A stretch of 64,000 nucleotides of DNA from Anisus vortex (lineage: Eukaryota > Mollusca > Gastropoda > Planorbidae), in assembly GCA_949126835.1 (NCBI GenBank), contig OX421507.1, positions 27,230,822 through 27,294,821 of the forward strand, written 5' to 3'. Shown here piece after piece: positions 58,131 to 64,000 of this stretch. The position numbers were made by a program, and so were the translations under genes. How positions within the stretch are numbered: position 1 is the first letter of the stretch; the number at the start of each line of letters is the position of its first letter. The notes under the pieces are model-generated. The model was not told where the DNA came from. It saw only the letters and a list, made by a program, of their open reading frames with translations, and did no database searches.

Positions 58131-58277
58131 ATGGGCCGTATTGCTGCTGAGAGTTAACACCCTTGCCCCTTATACAAGTCAATATTTTATGACTGACTTG
58201 TAAATTACAAGTCAGTCATAAAAGATTGACTTTTATAAGGGGCAAGGGTGTTAATTCTCAGCAGCAATATGGCCCAT
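58131..58277. mobile_element. 147-bp near-perfect palindrome, Tc1/mariner-type MITE
   Basis: Arms of about 73 bases start ATGGGCCGTATTGCTGCTGA and end in its inverse; I count only about four mismatched pairs. The centre is CTTGTAAATTACAAG. TA flanks both tips (58129-58130 and 58278-58279), the target duplication of Tc1/mariner elements. It has no coding capacity and lies in the intron between exons A and B. Confidence 0.88.
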
Positions 58278-58989
58278 TAGACTCTACCCTCTACCTAAAA
58301 AATGTAAAATAAAGTTAAATGTAGCCTAGGCCTATGCATTTCTTACTTTTAAATTGTAAAAGGTGCTAGATTCTAATATCGGCAGAAAAGCTTATATAAT
58401 ATATATAGGGCCTATCATCAAATATAGGCTAAATGTCAATATTATTATGCTACTTTAAGCAGCGGAAAAGTCTATGCTATAATGTGTTTGTTTGGGGGGG
58501 GGGGGGCACACATTGCAAAGTATAGGCCCCTATGGGATGCAGAGTGCAATTGTAAAAAAGGAAGAAAAAAAAAGGGGGGGGGGGGTTAAACAGGCTAATT
58601 CTGAACTAATGCACATTTTCACACTAGAAAATAAACAAAATACTAGTTTATCTAATTATCAAAAGTCTCAAGATAAAAAAAAATATAGATTATTTTACAT
58701 TTTTTAGTTTTTTTTTGCTTGAATAAAAAAATGGAAAAAGCCAAATCTGCATTTATTTTCATGAATTAAGTTAAACAAATAACAGCTATTCAAACGATCT
58801 GTTGTAGATAACCATCGAGGCACATATAGGCTCTTGCTGATATCTTTGCATAAGAAAAAAGACTAAGCTGTCACAGACAATCCGTTTATTTTTATAGATG
58901 AGGTGCTATATTTATACACACCGGATCGTAGGCCTATATATATCATATTGTATATAGTCCCACCGCCCCCATCCCTATTTTTTTTTAAG

Positions 58990-59171
58990 GAAGCAAGGTA
59001 TCCCCGGACCTTCTCAAGGCCACAGAAGAGTTAAGCGGCATTCCCGTTGAGCAAATCACGCTAGACTTTGCTGCGACGCAGAGAGAAATTTCCAGGTCAT
59101 TAGCTGACCCCGTCACCAACCCTTACCAGGATGACTCCGCAGAGAACGACGATGACAGCTCATCAGAAAAG
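58990..59171 (+). CDS. Coding exon B of the adaptor-like gene
   Basis: The exon begins with two bases that complete the codon left by exon A (G+GA, Gly) and ends on a full codon before GTAACA. It encodes a 60-residue segment: PDLLKATEELSGIPVEQITL, a short amphipathic stretch with AATQREISRSLADP, then NPYQDDSAENDDDSSSEK. The end is an acidic, serine-rich linker with candidate casein-kinase-2-type sites (inference). In SKAP proteins a similar acidic linker with tyrosines separates the dimerisation helix from the PH domain. The splice phases of all three exons agree, which is strong evidence that they belong to one transcript. Confidence 0.8.
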
Positions 59172-59747
59172 GTAACACTAGATTTTACTGGCATGGATTT
59201 CTTTTTTGTATCCCGAGATAATGGCTTTTTGAGCTGATCATATTCTGTCACCTGTTGTAAAAAGGCATTGTTTTTTCTCTTTTTACATCTATAATTTCAT
59301 AAACCTGTAAATCGCATATTGATGAATATTCGGCCTACAAATCTGGGGGTTATCACGGATTATGCCAACTTTAATTGTTTCGTATTTAAATTTTAATTGG
59401 TTATTTTAATTTGTTTACTACTATGTACATTCGCTGAAGTGGGAAAGTCGGAAACTCGGAAATTCCGAGTAGGAATAAGTAAAAATAGTGATCCGTATTC
59501 TGACACTGTGCATTTTAAAACTGTTGGTTTTATCGATGCGTCATTAGCAACCTTGAAATTATTTTTTTTTTTAAAGATTTGTTAAAATTATAAATAAAGA
59601 AAAATATTATTTTAAATTAAAAAATATCATTTTAAATAAAATTATGTTTCAAAATAGAGTAAAAAATATGTTTGCATTATAAGCACTGATCTATATATTA
59701 TTGTGAAATATAAGTTCTTCGGCTTATAACGTTTAAAACACTTATCT

Positions 59748-60013
59748 ATATGGTAATGGTAATGGTAATTTATATAGCGCTTCTATCCATGCTATTTTAG
59801 CATGCTCAGTGCGCTCTAGAAGACTATTAATCTGTGAGAGGTTTCACTGCTGCCGGTTAAGCGCTCGTGATAGCAACTCAATATTAACGTCATCTAGTCC
59901 CAAAACTCCTGTAGGGCGACAGGGATCTGTCGGTGGCGGGGCTCGAACCCGCGACGTGTCAGGTGATATTTTGGTTGACAGTCAGGTGAGCTAACCGCTC
60001 GGCCAGCCGGCTT
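59748..60013 (-). mobile_element. Second tRNA-derived SINE family
   Basis: On the minus strand a tRNA-like head, GGCCGAGCGGTTAGCTCACC, and a B box GGTTCGAGCCCC (about 59948-59937) are followed by a body ending in AGCGCTATATAAATTACCAT. The terminal AGCGCTATATAAAT motif is common in SINEs of many aquatic invertebrates (from memory). It is unrelated to family S. Confidence 0.75.
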
Positions 60014-60504
60014 CACGATATATATGATATATGAGTTGAAAAGCCGTAACTAAGTGGACGTCCATTAATTACGTCAACCAAATAGGGGGGAGGGGTCTGA
60101 AAAAGTTTGACAATTGTCGACATAGGGGAGAGGGGAGGTCAAGAAAATTTGACATGCAACAATGTTACTTTTTATTACCTAAAAAATTATACAAATTTAT
60201 TACACAATTCTACATGTGTCCTGTGCCACGACGTAGCCTACATAGGACATAGCAAACATGTAAAAACATGGTTTTACGTTAATACAAATATATCAATTAT
60301 GGATTTGACATGTCCTTTTTGTGTTCATCTTGTTAGTTTTTAGATCTGTGTATGGACAGTTCAGTATTTACTTATAAGCTACACAAGAAATAACTTAGGG
60401 TTCCCAAAAATAAATTTTACGAGTGAGTAGGCCTAATTGTCATATATAGCCTACTAACCTACTTAAATATACAAAGTTTATCAAAATTATGGCACACTAA
60501 AGTA

Positions 60505-60750
60505 AGATACACAATCTTGGAGGATTTAAGAACTGCAGGGTACTTCAGTTTATCTGTAGATTCCACTACAGACCGGTCCCATATTGATCAGCTCACTGTT
60601 ATTGTGAGGTAGGCCTATATAGCCTATATGTTTCACAAGATGATGGGCTCCCTATTGAACGTTTTCTAACTTTCCTAGATATGGGTAGCCACACAGGGGA
60701 AAATATGGCTAATATTGTGCACAACCACCATAAAATGAGTGCAAAATAGA
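60505..60750 (+). pseudogene. hAT transposase remnant (ZMYM/DUF4371-like)
   Basis: One frame reads LEDLRTAGYFSLSVDSTTD then SHIDQLTVIVR, the S-V-D-S-T-x-D block around the first catalytic Asp of DUF4371-type hAT transposases. After a short interruption (a stop in AGGTAGGCCTATATAGCC), a second frame continues YVSQDDGLPIERFLTF and SHTGENMANIV. A third fragment, near 60900-60990, reads MFDHFEEKAKEKLPVEEG and is unassigned. The full transposase is several hundred residues; only about 75 are readable. Confidence 0.75.
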
Positions 60751-62297
60751 ATTACTTGCTGGATGAATTTCACAAGACCAGTCAATAGCTGCCAGACCCC
60801 CAAATTAGTCTATATATACTATATAGGCCTATATGTAGCCTTGTAGGGAATTGTAGGCCTATGCTTCACTTTCGCATTTTGTTGAAGGTTCCAGGGATAT
60901 ATGTTCGATCATTTTGAAGAAAAAGCAAAGGAAAAATTGCCTGTAGAAGAAGGCATATCAATGATTTTGAATGATGATGAAAAGGTCTATTGAACAATTA
61001 ACATTGTAGGCTACCGAATGCTCATTTAGTGAAACGTAAAATTGGAAAAGATTAAATATTTCTATGAAAAGAACAATAGTAAACAGAGAGAACAGAACTA
61101 TTGTTAAAATCCTCGGATTTGAAAAAAAATGTGGGAGGGGCGAGTTGGGGGGAGGGGGGAAGGATGGTAGGAACCATAGGTAAAAATGTACTAAAAATTG
61201 TAAAACGTAAATAATGGACATCCCCAAAGTAACGGTAACTCTTCTATTTTTTATGTTAATTTTCAACGTCGTCAAGGAAGATGTAATTAATTCACATTTT
61301 ACATATTATATAGATAAGTGACAAAATATTATGCAAAAATGCACCAAGTTCGTAAATGGGAAAACTTCCTACTCGGAATTTCCGAGTTTCCGACTTTCCC
61401 ACTTCAGCGAATGTTATATAAGTTTACCAAGACTAAACTGAATAAAACACAAGTTAAAAAAAAGGTAATGTTTCTTTTGTTGACCATGAAGGTCTATGCA
61501 GCTGGGGAAGGATATAGACCTATAGGCATAATATAAATCACCAGATTTAACAGGCCAATTAATACCAGGGGGATTGTGTGGTCAATATAAATGCCAAGTT
61601 GTTTTTACTTTCACTTGCTCTAGCCCTAACGCCTGCTAACACTATCACTAAGTCAGTAAGTGACTAACAGATATTGGAATTGGCACCCCCATGCCCCCAT
61701 CTCCCACGCACCCACCAAGTATAGCATGGTACGTAACAGACACGTACACTTATAATGAAATGATAACCCATGGTAGGCTTAAAGGAGTGGTGTACGTATG
61801 ACATGATTCGAACCATATATAAATATCCTATAGGCCTACCTATAGGCTTGAAGATCCATTAAAGTTAATCCCATGCACCGACCAGCTCAGCCGGGTATTA
61901 TTGTAATGTATAATTGTATGATAATTGCACAAAAACAGTAAGCTTATTTTTATGTGATTTTCACTTTAGCATACCGTAGATCTAACTGGCATATATATGA
62001 ATTAATAGGCCTACAGTCTGCAAATAATGAAGTTTCAACACAACTTATATTGCTTAGATGCAGACTTTTTTTTTTGAGTTTGTGGAAGTCGTGGAAAAAT
62101 AATTATTTCATTATTTAAAATTCTGGTTCATAATTGTACAAACAGTCTATTTGGACTAAGCTTACACACCAACTGATTAATTATAGGATTTCCTATATAG
62201 CATCCAAATTAGAATCATGATTGGTGTTACTGTTAAACAACTAAATCCATCTGGTAACAGCAGCTGATAGATAATAATTATTTTTTTTGTTTTCCAG

Positions 62298-62335
62298 GGT
62301 ATCAAGGTGTATGATGATATTGATCCAACAGATAG
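62298..62335 (+). CDS. Coding exon C of the adaptor-like gene (38 nt)
   Basis: It lies between TTTTCCAG and GTAAGA. It starts in phase 0, as exon B requires, and encodes GIKVYDDIDPTD plus two bases of the next codon. The Y-D-D-I motif in an acidic setting is like tyrosine motifs of adaptor proteins. If the SKAP comparison is right, a PH domain should begin in the next exon, beyond 64000. Confidence 0.75.
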
Positions 62336-64000
62336 GTAAGATAACATGGATGTAGACTTGCAGACCTACATATATCTGTTACAAATTTTGTAGAAACATT
62401 CACAGCTGCTGGGTAAGATGGGTTTCCCAAAACAACCCACGCTTCATTTCCATAATAAGGATCACATTGCTTTAGCTATATTAATATGGACTCGTTATAT
62501 CTGCTCCTTACTTTTCTACAGCAGTGATGCCCAACCTATGACAAGAGAGCCCAATTTAGTCCATAAATCTGTCTCACAAGGCCCATGCTCTTACATTTTT
62601 TCCACTCTAAAGAAACCTCCATCCTCACACCAGTAAAATATAAAGCAGAATTTCTTGATTTATCTTTTAGCTAAGCTTATATTGTTTTTGTGTATTTAGA
62701 AAGATGTATTTCAAACTATTCTAACTTTCCTGCAATGATCTAGGCTATAGCATATTGGGAATTGTCACTCCAACAGTTACAAGCTTAAACTTCATTAGCT
62801 GTTAATAGTTTTGCTTTGAGGTTTAGAACTAGAGTTTTTATATCCAAATGTCATCATGGGCAAAGAGTGAAGAAATGGTGAGGGGTGATGGACCCTGGTC
62901 TAATGTAAATTGTGTCATAAAGATAATGTTCTGTTAATGGCTTGTCACCTAATCCATCACTATAATGTAAGTAAAGTGCTAATTAAACAAAAAATAAAGC
63001 CACCATTTTTGTTACTAGACCTAGATCTACATGTTTGGTTTGCCACTAATAAAACTGTTTAGGTTATTAAGAATCTTATAATTAACAGTAATGTAAAACA
63101 GTAAATGTTATCAATGTCAAAATAATCACAATTTATTAATCTTAGCTTTATATTAGACAATGTCTTATTAACTCTAGCTATTAACTTATTTCAAATAACC
63201 GGTAGATTAACTCAATATGTATCAAAATAAAAATACACTAAAAACAATAATGTATTTTTTATTGATTATTATTTTATTTTTATGAATGGCTTAATTAAAA
63301 CTATACTAACATTAAATTATCAAACAGACAAAAACAAAACATTTATATCTCTCAAAGAAATATTTCCTTAGAGGCACTAAATATTTTTTTAATTTTTATT
63401 ATTAATTTACATTCATAATTAGTGTGTAACATAAGGGTAATTTATTTTATCAGGTTTTTAAGTTTTTAGAGCCGTTTTTTTAAGTTTAGTTGTTCACATC
63501 CATATCTTAATGAATCAATTACATCTGCTTTCACCATGGTGGCTGATTGCCAGGTGCCCTATAAATTAGAAACATATAGGACATAGGATAGACTATATAT
63601 GTATGAGGTTGGCATTTCTGGCAGAGGTAAATTATTAAAACTATATTCCCTTTGCATTCATCTTGATATTACCATGGATTTAAATAAATGAACCGAATGA
63701 TGTAATAAATTTGTTTGAAGAACATCACAACTGATCAATAAAGAGACAAATTAAAGATTTTTAAAGGGAATAAACAATTTCCAATGTCAGCTGGTCCATT
63801 AATTAAGTCAACAAAATTGTGTGCATGGGGATATAGACTTAAAAAAACAACAAAACAAATTTTAATAATTGAATATAAGACTAAATTCTAAATTCAATAT
63901 TTGTTTAGAGCCTTCTGCAAGTCTAGACGACAACATTTCATGGCATTTAAAAAAGGCAAATTTATACATTTGATGTCAATTATTTAAATTCTCAAACATA
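62336..64000 (+). other. Start of the intron after exon C; no gene seen
   Basis: AT-rich sequence without recognisable exons or repeat ends up to the window edge. The 72-codon frame at 62418-62636 has no motif. The downstream exon expected from exon C's phase is not in the window. Confidence 0.5.

Larger units (their letters stand above)
55271..58989 (+). other. Intron between exons A and B (3.7 kb)
   Basis: It has a GTAAGT donor and a TTTTTTTTAAG acceptor. It contains a GA/G-rich tract (55308-55385), two SINEs (56096-56312 and 56436-56642), a CA run (57670-57690), the palindromic element at 58131-58277 and poly-G runs near 58494 and 58575. No other exon was recognised. Confidence 0.7.
59427..61414. 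mobile_element. Region bounded by perfect 49-bp inverted repeats, hAT-like content
   Basis: The left arm 59427-59475 and right arm 61366-61414 are exact inverted copies over 49 bases (outermost ACATTCGCTGAAGTGGG). Each arm contains a 17-bp palindrome, ACTCGGAAATTCCGAGT. Inside lie a transposase remnant (60505-60750) and a SINE-like insertion (59748-60013). I found no matching flanking duplication, so the element class is not settled; a hAT-type element is the best guess from the remnant. Confidence 0.75.
59172..62297 (+). other. Intron between exons B and C (3.1 kb)
   Basis: It has a GTAACA donor and a TTTTGTTTTCCAG acceptor. It holds the inverted-repeat-bounded element at 59427-61414 with a SINE and a hAT transposase fragment inside. 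The remainder (61415-62297) is AT-rich with no recognisable gene. Confidence 0.7.

Noticed and set aside
62418..62636. 72-codon open frame after exon C
   Set aside because: Within an intron, without acceptor and donor signals in a fitting phase and without recognisable motifs.

Overview
The window looks like AT-rich, repeat-dense nuclear DNA of an animal, most likely a heterobranch (pulmonate-type) gastropod. The reasons are: spliced exons with GT-AG introns and vertebrate-style interspersed repeats rather than operons; an abundant tRNA-derived SINE whose body resembles, from memory, SINEs of freshwater snails; a jockey/CR1-like LINE whose 3' end carries a small hairpin followed by an ATAAGATA-type tail; and very many microsatellites. 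The taxon is an inference and was not checked by search.

Host coding content is small. Three exons on the + strand (55130-55270, 58990-59171, 62298-62335) join in a single open frame with matching splice phases. Together they encode the start of an acidic-linker protein that I tentatively compare with SKAP-type (Src kinase-associated phosphoprotein) adaptors. The gene runs off the right edge. A possible first exon with a compatible phase lies at 45957-46020; if it is real, a 4.7-kb LTR retrotransposon sits in intron 1.

The rest is mobile and tandem-repeat DNA. 0-10 kb: a ZBED/GTF2IRD2-like hAT transposon (478-2568) with a perfect 8-bp target duplication, small hAT relatives, a 21/40-bp satellite, a 19-bp satellite, and a nest of transposons in which a LINE (6440-9920) is split by a hAT element (6635-9613) that itself carries an opposite LINE, a piece of a second hAT family and a Helitron-like element. 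10-35 kb: minisatellites (21 bp at 11.4 kb, 29 bp at 19.2 kb, 46 bp at 20.8 kb, 14 bp at 26.4 kb, 17/19 bp at 32.1 kb), five palindromic MITEs across 10-36 kb, SINEs and LINE tails. 35-49 kb: more SINE, LINE and hAT pieces, including a 754-bp hAT element with a perfect 8-bp duplication (40383-41136). 49-54 kb: a young Gypsy-type LTR retrotransposon, probably of the GMR1-like class, with LTRs that differ only in two poly-C tracts and an internally deleted coding region. 54-64 kb: the host exons, with introns holding SINEs, a 147-bp near-perfect palindrome and a 2-kb region bounded by perfect 49-bp inverted repeats.

No rRNA, functional tRNA, CRISPR array or prokaryotic operon was seen. Most long open frames in the window are by-products of tandem repeats.
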